The translations under genes and the position numbers were made by a program. The notes under the pieces are model-generated. The model made no database searches and was not told the origin of the DNA. It worked only from the letters and a program-made list of their open reading frames with translations. Positions 10,579-22,828 of a stretch of DNA of 64,000 nt are shown here, one piece after another. Location: contig JALIGW010000157.1 of the NCBI GenBank assembly GCA_023053685.1, positions 124,001 to 188,000 on the forward strand, read 5' to 3'. The stretch's first letter is position 1. Each line of letters opens with the position of its first letter. This DNA comes from Diadophis punctatus similis (taxonomy: Eukaryota; Chordata; Lepidosauria; Squamata; Dipsadidae).

Positions 10579-13250
10579 AGCGAGAATTCGGCTTTCCAGC
10601 CCATGGGGAACAGGAATATGTGTTTCTTTTTCATTTCTGAGGTGTTTGTCAATAGTGATGTTTTTGGGCTGAATTGAGAAATAAGGCGAATGCTGTGTTA
10701 GACCTTGGGCTAGGTCTTCAGGGAAAGGTCGGAATCAAAAATCAAGTGAGAATTCGGCTTTCCAGCCTGTGGGGAACAGGAATATGTGTTTCTTTTTCAT
10801 TTCTGAGGTGTTTGTCAAAAGTGATGTTTTTGGGCTGAATTGAGAAATAAGGCGAATGCTGTGTTAGACCTTGGGCTAGCTCTTCAGGGAAAGGTCGGAA
10901 TCAAAAATCAAGCGAGAATTCGGCTTTCCAGCCTGTGCGGAACACGAATATGTGTTTCATTTTCATTTCTGAGGTGTTTGTCAAAAGTCATGTTTTTTGG
11001 CTGTATTGAGAATGCTGTGTTAGACCTTGGGCTAGCTCTTCAGGGAAAGGTCGGAATCAAAAATTGAGCGAGAATTCGGCTTTCCAGCCCGTGGGGAACA
11101 GGAATATGTGTTTCTTTTTCATTTCTGAGGTGTTTGTCAAAAGTGATGTTTTTGGGCTGAATTGAGAAATAAGGCGAATGCTGTGTTAGATCTTGCGCTA
11201 GCTCTTCAGGGAAAGGTCAGAATCAATAATCAAGCAAGAATTCGGCTTTCCAGCCCATGGGGAACAGGAATATGTGTTTCTTTTTCATTTCTGAGGTGTT
11301 TGTCAATAGTGATGTTTTTGGGCTGAATTGAATCCTAAGGCGAATGCTGTGTTAGACTTTGGGCTAGCTTTTCAGGGTAGGCTCGGAATCAAAAATCAAG
11401 CAAGAATTCAGCTTTCCAGCCTGTGGGGAACAGGAATATGTGTTTCATTTTCATTTCTGAGGTGTTTGTCAAAAGTGATGTTTTTGGGCTGAATTGAATC
11501 CTAAGGCGAATGCTGTGTTAGACTTTGGGCTAGCTTTTCAGGGTAGGCTCGGAATCAAAAATCAAGCGAGAATTCAGCTTTCCATCCTGTGGGGAACAGG
11601 AATATGTGTTTCATTTTCATTTCTGAGGTGTTTGTCAAAAGTGATGTTTTTGGGCTGAATTGAATCCTAAGGCGAATGCTGTGTTAGACTTTGGGCTAGC
11701 TTTTCAGGGTAGGCTCGGAATCAATAATCAAGCGAGAATTCAGCTTTCCAGCCCATGGGGAACAGGAATATGTGTTTCTTTTTCATTTCTGAGGTGTTTG
11801 TCAAAAGTGATGTTTTTGGGCAGAATTGAATCCTAAGGCGAATGCTGTGTTAGACTTTGGGCTAGCTTTTCAGGGTAGGCTCAGAATCAAAAATCAAGCG
11901 AGAATTCAGCTTTCCAGCCTGTGGGGAACAGGAATATGTGTTTCATTTTCATTTCTGAGGTGTTTGTCAAAAGTGATGTTTTTGGGCTGAATTGAATCCT
12001 AAGGCGAATGCTGTGTTAGACTTTGGGCTAGCTTTTCAGGGTAGGCTCGGAATCAATAATCAAGCGAGAATTCAGCTTTCCAGCCCATGGGGAACAGGAA
12101 TATGTGTTTCTTTTTCATTTCTGAGGTGTTTGTCAAAAGTGATGTTTTTGGGCTGAATTGAATCCTAAGGCGAATGCTGTGTTAGACTTTGGGCTAGCTT
12201 TTCAGGGTAGGCTCGGAATCAAAAATCAAGCGAGAATTCAGCTTTCCAGCCTGTGGGGAACAGGAATATGTGTTTCATTTTCATTTCTGAGGTGTTTGTC
12301 AAAAGTGATGTTTTTGGGCTGAATTGAGAAATAAGGCGAATGCTGTGTTAGACCTTGGGCTAGCTCTTCAGGGAAAGGTCAGAATCAAAAATTGAGCGAG
12401 AATTCAGCTTTCCAGCCCATGGGGAACAGGAATATGTGTTTCTTTTTCATTTCTGAGGTGTTTGTCAAAAGTGATGTTTTTGGGCTGAATTGAATCCTAA
12501 GGCGAATGCTGTGTTAGACTTTGGGCTAGCTTTTCAGGGTAGGCTCGGAATCAAAAATCAAGCGAGAATTCAGCTTTCCAGCCTGTGGGGAACAGGAATA
12601 TGTGTTTCATTTTCATTTCTGAGGTGTTTGTCAAAAGTGATGTTTTTGGGCTGAATTGAATCCTAAGGCGAATGCTGTGTTAGACTTTGGGCTAGCTTTT
12701 CTGGGTAGGCTCGGAATCAAAAATTGAGCGAGAATTCGGCTTTCCAGCCCGTGGGGAACAGGAATATGTGTTTCTTTTTCATTTCTGAGGTGTTTGCCAA
12801 AAGTGATGTTTTTGGGCTGAATTGAGAAATAAGGCGAATGCTGTGTTAGACCTTGGGCTAGGTCTTCAGGGAAAGGTCGGAATCAAAAATCAAGCGAGAA
12901 TTCGGCTTTCCAGCCTGTGGGGAACAGGAATATGTGTTTCTTTTTCATTTCTGAGGTGTTTGTCAAAAGTGATGTTTTTGGGCTGAATTGAGAAATAAGG
13001 CGAATGCTGTGTTAGACCTTGGGCTAGCTCTTCAGGGAAAGGTCGGAATCAAAAATTGAGCGAGAATTCGGCTTTCCAGCCCGTGGGGAACAGGAATATG
13101 TGTTTCTTTTTCATTTCTGAGGTGTTTGCCAAAAGTGATGTTTTTGGGCTGAATTGAGAAATAAGGCGAATGCTGTGTTAGACCTTGGGCTAGGTCTTCA
13201 GGGAAAGGTCGGAATCAAAAATCAAGCGAGAATTCGGCTTTCCAGCCTGT
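10579..13250 (+). repeat. Block A, copy 3, missing two monomers
   Basis: Aligns with 3,315-5,387 at offset 7,264, then with 5,720-6,318 at offset 6,932. The change in offset is 332 bp, exactly two monomers, and the skip lies at about 12,651. The skipped pair includes the GGCTTGG-class unit, so that marker is absent from this copy. The BglII marker is at 11,188. A private change, GGGCAGAATTG in place of GGGCTGAATTG, is seen at about 11,822. Confidence 0.83.
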
Positions 13251-16200
13251 GGGGAACAGGAATATGTGTTTCTTTTTCATTTCTGAGGTGTTTGTCAAAA
13301 GTGATGTTTTTGGGTTGAATTGAGAAATAAGGCGAATGCTGTGTTAGACCTTGGGCTAGCTCTTCAGGGAAAGGTCGGAATCAAAAATCAAGCGAGAATT
13401 CGGCTTTCCAGCCTGTGCGGAACACGAATATGTGTTTCATTTTCATTTCTGAGGTGTTTGTCAAAAGTCATGTTTTTTGGCTGAATTGAGAATGCTGTGT
13501 TAGACCTTGGGCTAGCTCTTCAGGGAAAGGTCGGAATCAAAAATTGAGCGAGAATTCGGCTTTCCAGCCCGTGGGGAACAGGAATATGTGTTTCTTTTTC
13601 ATTTCTGAGGTGTTTGTCAAAAGTGATGTTTTTGGGCTGAATTGAGAAATAAGGCGAATGCTGTGTTAGACCTTGCGCTAGCTCTTCAGGGAAAGGTCAG
13701 AATCAATAATCAAGCGAGAATTCGGCTTTCCAGCCCATGGGGAACAGGAATATGTGTTTCTTTTTCATTTCTGAGGTGTTTGTCAATAGTGATGTTTTTG
13801 GGCTGAATTGAGAAAAAAGGCGAATGCTGTGTTAGACCTTGGGCTAGGTCTTCAGGGAAAGGTCGGAATCAAAAATCAAGTGAGAATTCGGCTTTCCAGC
13901 CTGTGGGGAACAGGAATATGTGTTTCTTTTTCATTTCTGAGGTGTTTGTCAAAAGTGATGTTTTTGGGCTGAATTGAGAAATAAGGCGAATGCTGTGTTA
14001 GACCTTGGGCTAGCTCTTCAGGGAAAGGTCGGAATCAAAAATCAAGCGAGAATTCGGCTTTCCAGCCTGTGCGGAACACGAATATGTGTTTCATTTTCAT
14101 TTCTGAGGTGTTTGTCAAAAGTCATGTTTTTTGGCTGTATTGAGAATGCTGTGTTAGACCTTGGGCTAGCTCTTCAGGGAAAGGTCGGAATCAAAAATTG
14201 AGCGAGAATTCGGCTTTCCAGCCCGTGGGGAACAGGAATATGTGTTTCTTTTTCATTTCTGAGGTGTTTGTCAAAAGTGATGTTTTTGGGCTGAATTGAG
14301 AAATAAGGCGAATGCTGTGTTAGATCTTGCGCTAGCTCTTCAGGGAAAGGTCAGAATCAATAATCAAGCAAGAATTTGGCTTTCCAGCCCATGGGGAACA
14401 GGAATATGTGTTTCTTTTTCATTTCTGAGGTGTTTGTCAATAGTGATGTTTTTGGGCTGAATTGAATCCTAAGGCAAATGCTGTGTTAGACTTTGGGCTA
14501 GCTTTTCAGGGTAGGCTCGGAATCAAAAATCAAGCGAGAATTCAGCTTTCCAGCCTGTGGGGAACAGGAATATGTGTTTCATTTTCATTTCTGAGGTGTT
14601 TGTCAAAAGTGATGTTTTTGGGCTGAATTGAATCCTAAGGCGAATGCTGTGTTAGACTTTGGGCTAGCTTTTCAGGGTAGGCTCGGAATCAAAAATCAAG
14701 CGAGAATTCAGCTTTCCATCCTGTGGGGAACAGGAATATGTGTTTCATTTTCATTTCTGAGGTGTTTGTCAAAAGTGATGTTTTTGGGCTGAATTGAATC
14801 CTAAGGCGAATGCTGTGTTAGACTTTGGGCTAGCTTTTCAGGGTAGGCTCGGAATCAATAATCAAGCGAGAATTCAGCTTTCCAGCCCATGGGGAACAGG
14901 AATATGTGTTTCTTTTTCATTTCTGAGGTGTTTGTCAAAAGTGATGTTTTTGGGCTGAATTGAATCCTAAGGCGAATGCTGTGTTAGACTTTGGGCTAGC
15001 TTTTCAGGGTAGGCTCGGAATCAAAAATCAAGCGAGAATTCAGCTTTCCAGCCTGTGGGGAACAGGAATATGTGTTTCATTTTCATTTCTGAGGTGTTTG
15101 TCAAAAGTGATGTTTTTGGGCTGAATTGAGAAATAAGGCGAATGCTGTGTTAGACCTTGGGCTAGCTCTTCAGGGAAAGGTCAGAATCAAAAATTGAGCG
15201 AGAATTCAGCTTTCCAGCCCATGGGGAACAGGAATATGTGTTTCTTTTTCATTTCTGAGGTGTTTGTCAAAAGTGATGTTTTTGGGCTGAATTGAATCCT
15301 AAGGCGAATGCTGTGTTAGACTTTGGGCTAGCTTTTCAGGGTAGGCTCGGAATCAAAAATCAAGCGAGAATTCAGCTTTCCAGCCTGTGGGGAACAGGAA
15401 TATGTGTTTCATTTTCATTTCTGAGGTGTTTGTCAAAAGTGATGTTTTTGGGCTGAATTGAGAAATAAGGCGAATGCTGTGTTAGACCTTGGGCTAGCTC
15501 TTCAGGGAAAGGTCGGAATCAAAAATTGAGCGAGAATTCAGCTTTCCAGCCCGTGGGGAACAGGAATATGTGTTTCTTTTTCATTTCTGAGGTGTTTGTC
15601 AAAAGTGATGTTTTTGGGCTGAATTGAGAAATAAGGCGAATGCTGTGTTAGACCTTGGGCTAGCTCTTCAGGGAAGGCTTGGAATCGAAAATCAAGCGAG
15701 AATTCGGCTTTCCAGCCCGTGGGGAACAGGAATATGTGTTTCTTTTTCATTTCTGAGGTGTTTGTCAAAAGTGATGTTTTTGGGCTGAATTGAATCCTAA
15801 GGCGAATGCTGTGTTAGACTTTGGGCTAGCTTTTCTGGGTAGGCTCGGAATCAAAAATTGAGCGAGAATTCGGCTTTCCAGCCCGTGGGGAACAGGAATA
15901 TGTGTTTCTTTTTCATTTCTGAGGTGTTTGCCAAAAGTGATGTTTTTGGGCTGAATTGAGAAATAAGGCGAATGCTGTGTTAGACCTTGGGCTAGGTCTT
16001 CAGGGAAAGGTTGGAATCAAAAATCAAGCGAGAATTCGGCTTTCCAGCCTGTGGGGAACAGGAATATGTGTTTCTTTTTCATTTCTGAGGTGTTTGTCAA
16101 AAGTGATGTTTTTGGGCTGAATTGAGAAATAAGGCGAATGCTGTGTTAGACCTTGGGCTAGCTCTTCAGGGAAAGGTCGGAATCAAAAATCAAGCGAGAA

Positions 16201-17370
16201 TTCGGCTTTCCAGCCTGTGCGGAACACGAATATGTGTTTCATTTTCATTTCTGAGGTGTTTGTCAAAAGTCATGTTTTTTGGCTGAATTGAGAACTGAGG
16301 CGAATGCTGTGTTAGACCTTGGGCTAGCTCTTCAGGGAAAGGTCGGAATCAAAAATTGAGCGAGAATTCGGCTTTCCAGCCCGTGGGGAACAGGAATATG
16401 TGTTTCTTTTTCATTTCTGAGGTGTTTGTCAAAAGTGATGTTTTTGGGCTGAATTGAGAAATAAGGCGAATGCTGTGTTAGACCTTGCGCTAGCTCTTCA
16501 GGGAAAGGTCAGAATCAATAATCAAGCGAGAATTCGGCTTTCCAGCCCATGGGGAACAGGAATATGTGTTTCTTTTTCATTTCTGAGGTGTTTGTCAATA
16601 GTGATGTTTTTGGGCTGAATTGAATCCTAAGGCGAATGCTGTGTTAGACTTTGGGCTAGCTTTTCAGGGTAGGCTCGGAATCAAAAATCAAGCGAGAATT
16701 CAGCTTTCCAGCCTGTGGGGAACAGGAATATGTGTTTCATTTTCATTTCTGAGGTGTTTGTCAAAAGTGATGTTTTTGGGCTGAATTGAATCCTAAGTCG
16801 AATGCTGTGTTAGACTTTGGGCTAGCTTTTCAGGGTAGGCTCGGAATCAAAAATCAAGCGAGAATTCAGCTTTCCATCCTGTGGGGAACAGGAATATGTG
16901 TTTCATTTTCATTTCTGAGGTGTTTGTCAAAAGTGATGTTTTTGGGCTGAATTGAATCCTAAGGCGAATGCTGTGTTAGACTTTGGGCTAGCTTTTCAGG
17001 GTAGGCTCGGAATCAAAAATCAAGCGAGAATTCAGCTTTCCAGCCCGTGGGGAACAGGAATATGTGTTTCATTTTCATTTCTGAGGTGTTTGTCAAAAGT
17101 GATGTTTTTGGGCCGAATTGAGAAATAAGGCGAATGCTGTGTTAGACCTTGGGCTAGCTCTTCAGGGAAAGGTCAGAATCAAAAATTGAGCGAGAATTCG
17201 GCTTTCCAGCCCATGGGGAACAGGAATATGTGTTTCTTTTTCATTTCTGAGGTGTTTGTCAAAAGTGATGTTTTTGGGCTGAATTGAATCCTAAGGCGAA
17301 TGCTGTGTTAGACTTTGGGCTAGCTTTTCAGGGTAGGCTCGGAATCAAAAATCAAGCGAGAATTCAGCTT
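13000..17370 (+). repeat. Block B, copy 1 (4.4 kb)
   Basis: Aligns with about 18,460-22,828 at an offset of 5,458 bp. Shared rare markers are GGGTTGAATTG (13,313 and 18,771), the BglII unit (14,322 and 19,780), the AACTGAGGCG unit (16,198 and 21,656), CCTAAGTCG (16,791 and 22,249) and GGGCCGAATTG (near 17,110 and 22,570). Its 13.7-15.8 kb part is itself a fourth copy of the block A run, again lacking two monomers (332 bp) relative to 10.6-12.7 kb but at a different place. A private AGAAAAAAGG occurs at 13,811, and the EcoRI site is lost at 14,372. Confidence 0.85.
16198..16363 (+). repeat. Full-length monomer with short-type haplotype (AACTGAGGCG box)
   Basis: This unit has all the hallmarks of the short monomer (TGCGGAACACG, GTCATG, TTTTTTGG) but is 166 bp long. 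The ten bases missing elsewhere are present as AACTGAGGCG, which differs from the usual AAATAAGGCG at two positions. Copies occur only at 16198, 21656, 23814 and 28120, all in the B/C blocks. Either these keep the state before the 10-bp deletion, or they were refilled by conversion from an unseen donor. The two private differences favour the first reading. Confidence 0.85.
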
Positions 17371-18459
17371 TCCATCCTGTGGGGAACAGGAATATGTGTT
17401 TCATTTTCATTTCTGAGGTGTTTGTCAAAAGTGATGTTTTTGGGCTGAATTGAATCCTAAGGCGAATGCTGTGTTAGACTTTGGGCTAGCTTTTCAGGGT
17501 AGGCTCGGAATCAATAATCAAGCGAGAATTCAGCTTTCCAGCCCATGGGGAACAGGAATATGTGTTTCTTTTTCATTTCTGAGGTGTTTGTCAAAAGTGA
17601 TGTTTTTGGGCTGAATTGAATCCTAAGGCGAATGCTGTGTTAGACTTTGGGCTAGCTTTTCAGGGTAGGCTCGGAATCAAAAATCAAGCGAGAATTCAGC
17701 TTTCCAGCCTGTGGGGAACAGGAATATGTGTTTCATTTTCATTTCTGAGGTGTTTGTCAAAAGTGATGTTTTTGGGCTGAATTGAGAAATAAGGCGAATG
17801 CTGTGTTAGACCTTGGGCTAGCTCTTCAGGGAAAGGTCAGAATCAAAAATTGAGCGAGAATTCAGCTTTCCAGCCCATGGGGAACAGGAATATGTGTTTC
17901 TTTTTCATTTCTGAGGTGTTTGTCAAAAGTGATGTTTTTGGGCTGAATTGAATCCTAAGGCGAATGCTGTGTTAGACTTTGGGCTAGCTTTTCAGGGTAG
18001 GCTCGGAATCAAAAATCAAGCGAGAATTCAGCTTTCCAGCCTGTGGGGAACAGGAATATGTGTTTCATTTTCATTTCTGAGGTGTTTGTCAAAAGTGATG
18101 TTTTTGGGCTGAATTGAGAAATAAGGCGAATGCTGTGTTCGACCTTGGGCTAGCTCTTCAGGGAAAGGTCGGAATCAAAAATTGAGCGAGAATTCAGCTT
18201 TCCAGCCCGTGGGGAACAGGAATATGTGTTTCTTTTTCATTTCTGAGGTGTTTGTCAAAAGTGATGTTTTTGGGCTGAATTGAGAAATAAGGCGAATGCT
18301 GTGTTAGACCTTGGGCTAGCTCTTCAGGGAAGGCTTGGAATCGAAAATCAAGCGAGAATTCGGCTTTCCAGCCCTTGGGGAACAGGAATATGTGTTTCTT
18401 TTTCATTTCTGAGGTGTTTGTCAAAAGTGATGTTTTTGGGCTGAATTGAGAAATAAGGC
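17242..18459 (+). repeat. Partial internal copy of 14.59-15.79 kb
   Basis: About seven monomers that match 14,586-15,790 at an offset of 2,656 bp (16 x 166, no short units). Shared features are the CCATCCTGTGG unit, AATAATCAAGCG, GTCAGAATC followed by AAATTGAG, and the GGCTTGG-class unit. A private CCCTTGGGG occurs near 18,372 and GTTCGACC near 18,139. It separates the two copies of block B and gives the 5,458-bp spacing its extra kilobase. Confidence 0.8.
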
Positions 18460-21400
18460 GACTGCTGTGTTAGACCTTGGGCTAGCTCTTCAGGGAAAGG
18501 TCGGAATCAAAAATTGAGCGAGAATTCGGCTTTCCAGCCCGTGGGGAACAGGAATATGTGTTTCTTTTTCATTTCTGAGGTGTTTGCCAAAAGTGATGTT
18601 TTTGGGCTGAATTGAGAAATAAGGCGAATGCTGTGTTAGACCTTGGGCTAGGTCTTCAGGGAAAGGTCGGAATCAAAAATCAAGCGAGAATTCGGCTTTC
18701 CAGCCTGTGGGGAACAGGAATATGTGTTTCTTTTTCATTTCTGAGGTGTTTGTCAAAAGTGATGTTTTTGGGTTGAATTGAGAAATAAGGCGAATGCTGT
18801 GTTAGACCTTGGGCTAGCTCTTCAGGGAAAGGTCGGAATCAAAAATCAAGCGAGAATTCGGCTTTCCAGCCTGTGCGGAACACGAATATGTGTTTCATTT
18901 TCATTTCTGAGGTGTTTGTCAAAAGTCATGTTTTTTGGCTGAATTGAGAATGCTGTGTTAGACCTTGGGCTAGCTCTTCAGGGAAAGGTCGGAATCAAAA
19001 ATTGAGCGAGAATTCGGCTTTCCAGCCCGTGGGGAACAGGAATATGTGTTTCTTTTTCATTTCTGAGGTGTTTGTCAAAAGTGATGTTTTTGGGCTGAAT
19101 TGAGAAATAAGGCGAATGCTGTGTTAGACCTTGCGCTAGCTCTTCAGGGAAAGGTCAGAATCAATAATCAAGCGAGAATTCGGCTTTCCAGCCCATGGGG
19201 AACAGGAATATGTGTTTCTTTTTCATTTCTGAGGTGTTTGTCAATAGTGATGTTTTTGGGCTGAATTGAGAAATAAGGCGAATGCTGTGTTAGACCTTGG
19301 GCTAGGTCTTCAGGGAAAGGTCGGAATCAAAAATCAAGTGAGAATTCGGCTTTCCAGCCTGTGGGGAACAGGAATATGTGTTTCTTTTTCATTTCTGAGG
19401 TGTTTGTCAAAAGTGATGTTTTTGGGCTGAATTGAGAAATAAGGCGAATGCTGTGTTAGACCTTGGGCTAGCTCTTCAGGGAAAGGTCGGAATCAAAAAT
19501 CAAGCGAGAATTCGGCTTTCCAGCCTGTGCGGAACACAAATATGTGTTTCATTTTCATTTCTGAGGTGTTTGTCAAAAGTCATGTTTTTTGGCTGTATTG
19601 AGAATGCTGTGTTAGACCTTGGGCTAGCTCTTCAGGGAAAGGTCGGAATCAAAAATTGAGCGAGAATTCGGCTTTCCAGCCCGTGGGGAACAGGAATATG
19701 TGTTTCTTTTTCATTTCTGAGGTGTTTGTCAAAAGTGATGTTTTTGGGCTGAATTGAGAAATAAGGCGAATGCTGTGTTAGATCTTGCGCTAGCTCTTCA
19801 GGGAAATGTCAGAATCAATAATCAAGCAAGAATTCGGCTTTCCAGCCCATGGGGAACAGGAATATGTGTTTCTTTTTCATTTCTGAGGTGTTTGTCAATA
19901 GTGATGTTTTTGGGCTGAATTGAATCCTAAGGCGAATGCTGTGTTAGACTTTGGGCTAGCTTTTCAGGGTAGGCTCGGAATCAAAAATCAAGCGAGAATT
20001 CAGCTTTCCAGCCTGTGGGGAACAGGAATATGTGTTTCATTTTCATTTCTGAGGTGTTTGTCAAAAGTGATGTTTTTGGGCTGAATTGAATCCTAAGGCG
20101 AATGCTGTGTTAGACTTTGGGCTAGCTTTTCAGGGTAGGCTCGGAATCAAAAATCAAGCGAGAATTCAGCTTTCCATCCTGTGGGGAACAGGAATATGTG
20201 TTTCATTTTCATTTCTGAGGTGTTTGTCAAAAGTGATGTTTTTGGGCTGAATTGAATCCTAAGGCGAATGCTGTGTTAGACTTTGGGCTAGCTTTTCAGG
20301 GTAGGCTCGGAATCAATAATCAAGCGAGAATTCAGCTTTCCAGCCCATGGGGAACAGGAATATGTGTTTCTTTTTCATTTCTGAGGTGTTTGTCAAAAGT
20401 GATGTTTTTGGGCTGAATTGAATCCTAAGGCGAATGCTGTGTTAGACTTTGGGCTAGCTTTTCAGGGTAGGCTCGGAATCAAAAATCAAGCGAGAATTCA
20501 GCTTTCCAGCCTGTGGGGAACAGGAATATGTGTTTCATTTTCATTTCTGAGGTGTTTGTCAAAAGTGATGTTTTTGGGCTGAATTGAGAAATAAGGCGAA
20601 TGCTGTGTTAGACCTTGGGCTAGCTCTTCAGGGAAAGGTCAGAATCAAAAATTGAGCGAGAATTCAGCTTTCCAGCCCATGGGGAACAGGAATATGTGTT
20701 TCTTTTTCATTTCTGAGGTGTTTGTCAAAAGTGATGTTTTTGGGCTGAATTGAATCCTAAGGCGAATGCTGTGTTAGACTTTGGGCTAGCTTTTCAGGGT
20801 AGGCTCGGAATCAAAAATCAAGCGAGAATTCAGCTTTCCAGCCTGTGGGGAACAGGAATATGTGTTTCATTTTCATTTCTGAGGTGTTTGTCAAAAGTGA
20901 TGTTTTTGGGCTGAATTGAGAAATAAGGCGAATGCTGTGTTAGACCTTGGGCTAGCTCTTCAGGGAAAGGTCGGAATCAAAAATTGAGCGAGAATTCAGC
21001 TTTCCAGCCCGTGGGGAACAGGAATATGTGTTTCTTTTTCATTTCTGAGGTGTTTGTCAAAAGTGATGTTTTTGGGCTGAATTGAGAAATAAGGCGAATG
21101 CTGTGTTAGACCTTGGGCTAGCTCTTCAGGGAAGGCTTGGAATCGAAAATCAAGCGAGAATTCGGCTTTCCAGCCCGTGGGGAACAGGAATATGTGTTTC
21201 TTTTTCATTTCTGAGGTGTTTGTCAAAAGTGATGTTTTTGGGCTGAATTGAATCCTAAGGCGAATGCTGTGTTAGACTTTGGGCTAGCTTTTCTGGGTAG
21301 GCTCGGAATCAAAAATTGAGCGAGAATTCGGCTTTCCAGCCCGTGGGGAACAGGAATATGTGTTTCTTTTTCATTTCTGAGGTGTTTGCCAAAAGTGATG

Positions 21401-22828
21401 TTTTTGGGCTGAATTGAGAAATAAGGCGAATGCTGTGTTAGACCTTGGGCTAGGTCTTCAGGGAAAGGTCGGAATCAAAAATCAAGCGAGAATTCGGCTT
21501 TCCAGCCTGTGGGGAACAGGAATATGTGTTTCTTTTTCATTTCTGAGGTGTTTGTCAAAAGTGATGTTTTTGGGCTGAATTGAGAAATAAGGCGAATGCT
21601 GTGTTAGACCTTGGGCTAGCTCTTCAGGGAAAGGTCGGAATCAAAAATCAAGCGAGAATTCGGCTTTCCAGCCTGTGCGGAACACGAATATGTGTTTCAT
21701 TTTCATTTCTGAGGTGTTTGTCAAAAGTCATGTTTTTTGGCTGAATTGAGAACTGAGGCGAATGCTGTGTTAGACCTTGGGCTAGCTCTTCAGGGAAAGG
21801 TCGGAATCAAAAATTGAGCGAGAATTCGGCTTTCCAGCCCGTGGGGAACAGGAATATGTGTTTCTTTTTCATTTCTGAGGTGTTTGTCAAAAGTGATGTT
21901 TTTGGGCTGAATTGAGAAATAAGGCGAATGCTGTGTTAGACCTTGCGCTAGCTCTTCAGGGAAAGGTCAGAATCAATAATCAAGCGAGAATTCGGCTTTC
22001 CAGCCCATGGGGAACAGGAATATGTGTTTCTTTTTCATTTCTGAGGTGTTTGTCAATAGTGATGTTTTTGGGCTGAATTGAATCCTAAGGCGAATGCTGT
22101 GTTAGACTTTGGGCTAGCTTTTCAGGGTAGGCTCGGAATCAAAAATCAAGCGAGAATTCAGCTTTCCAGCCTGTGGGGAACAGGAATATGTGTTTCATTT
22201 TCATTTCTGAGGTGTTTGTCAAAAGTGATGTTTTTGGGCTGAATTGAATCCTAAGTCGAATGCTGTGTTAGACTTTGGGCTAGCTTTTCAGGGTAGGCTT
22301 GGAATCAAAAATCAAGCGAGAATTCAGCTTTCCATCCTGTGGGGAACAGGAATATGTGTTTCATTTTCATTTCTGAGGTGTTTGTCAAAAGTGATGTTTT
22401 TGGGCTGAATTGAATCCTAAGGCGAATGCTGTGTTAGACTTTGGGCTAGCTTTTCAGGGTAGGCTCGGAATCAAAAATCAAGCGAGAATTCAGCTTTCCA
22501 GCCCGTGGGGAACAGGAATATGTGTTTCATTTTCATTTCTGAGGTGTTTGTCAAAAGTGATGTTTTTGGGCCGAATTGAGAAATAAGGCGAATGCTGTGT
22601 TAGACCTTGGGCTAGCTCTTCAGGGAAAGGTCAGAATCAAAATTTGAGCGAGAATTCGGCTTTCCAGCCCATGGGGAACAGGAATATGTGTTTCTTTTTC
22701 ATTTCTGAGGTGTTTGTCAAAAGTGATGTTTTTGGGCTGAATTGAATCCTAAGGCGAATGCTGTGTTAGACTTTGGGCTAGCTTTTCAGGGTAGGCTCGG
22801 AATCAAAAATCAAGCGAGAATTCAGCTT
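18460..22828 (+). repeat. Block B, copy 2
   Basis: Second copy of 13,000-17,370 with the same order of markers. Differences seen by eye are few: GGAACACAAATATG near 19,538 in place of GGAACACGAATATG, AAATGTCAG near 19,805, GGCTTGG near 22,299, and AAAATTTGAG near 22,640. At least two of these are CpG-to-TG or CpG-to-CA changes. The rightward end is also the first unit of the 12-14-mer series that follows, so blocks B and C overlap. Confidence 0.84.
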
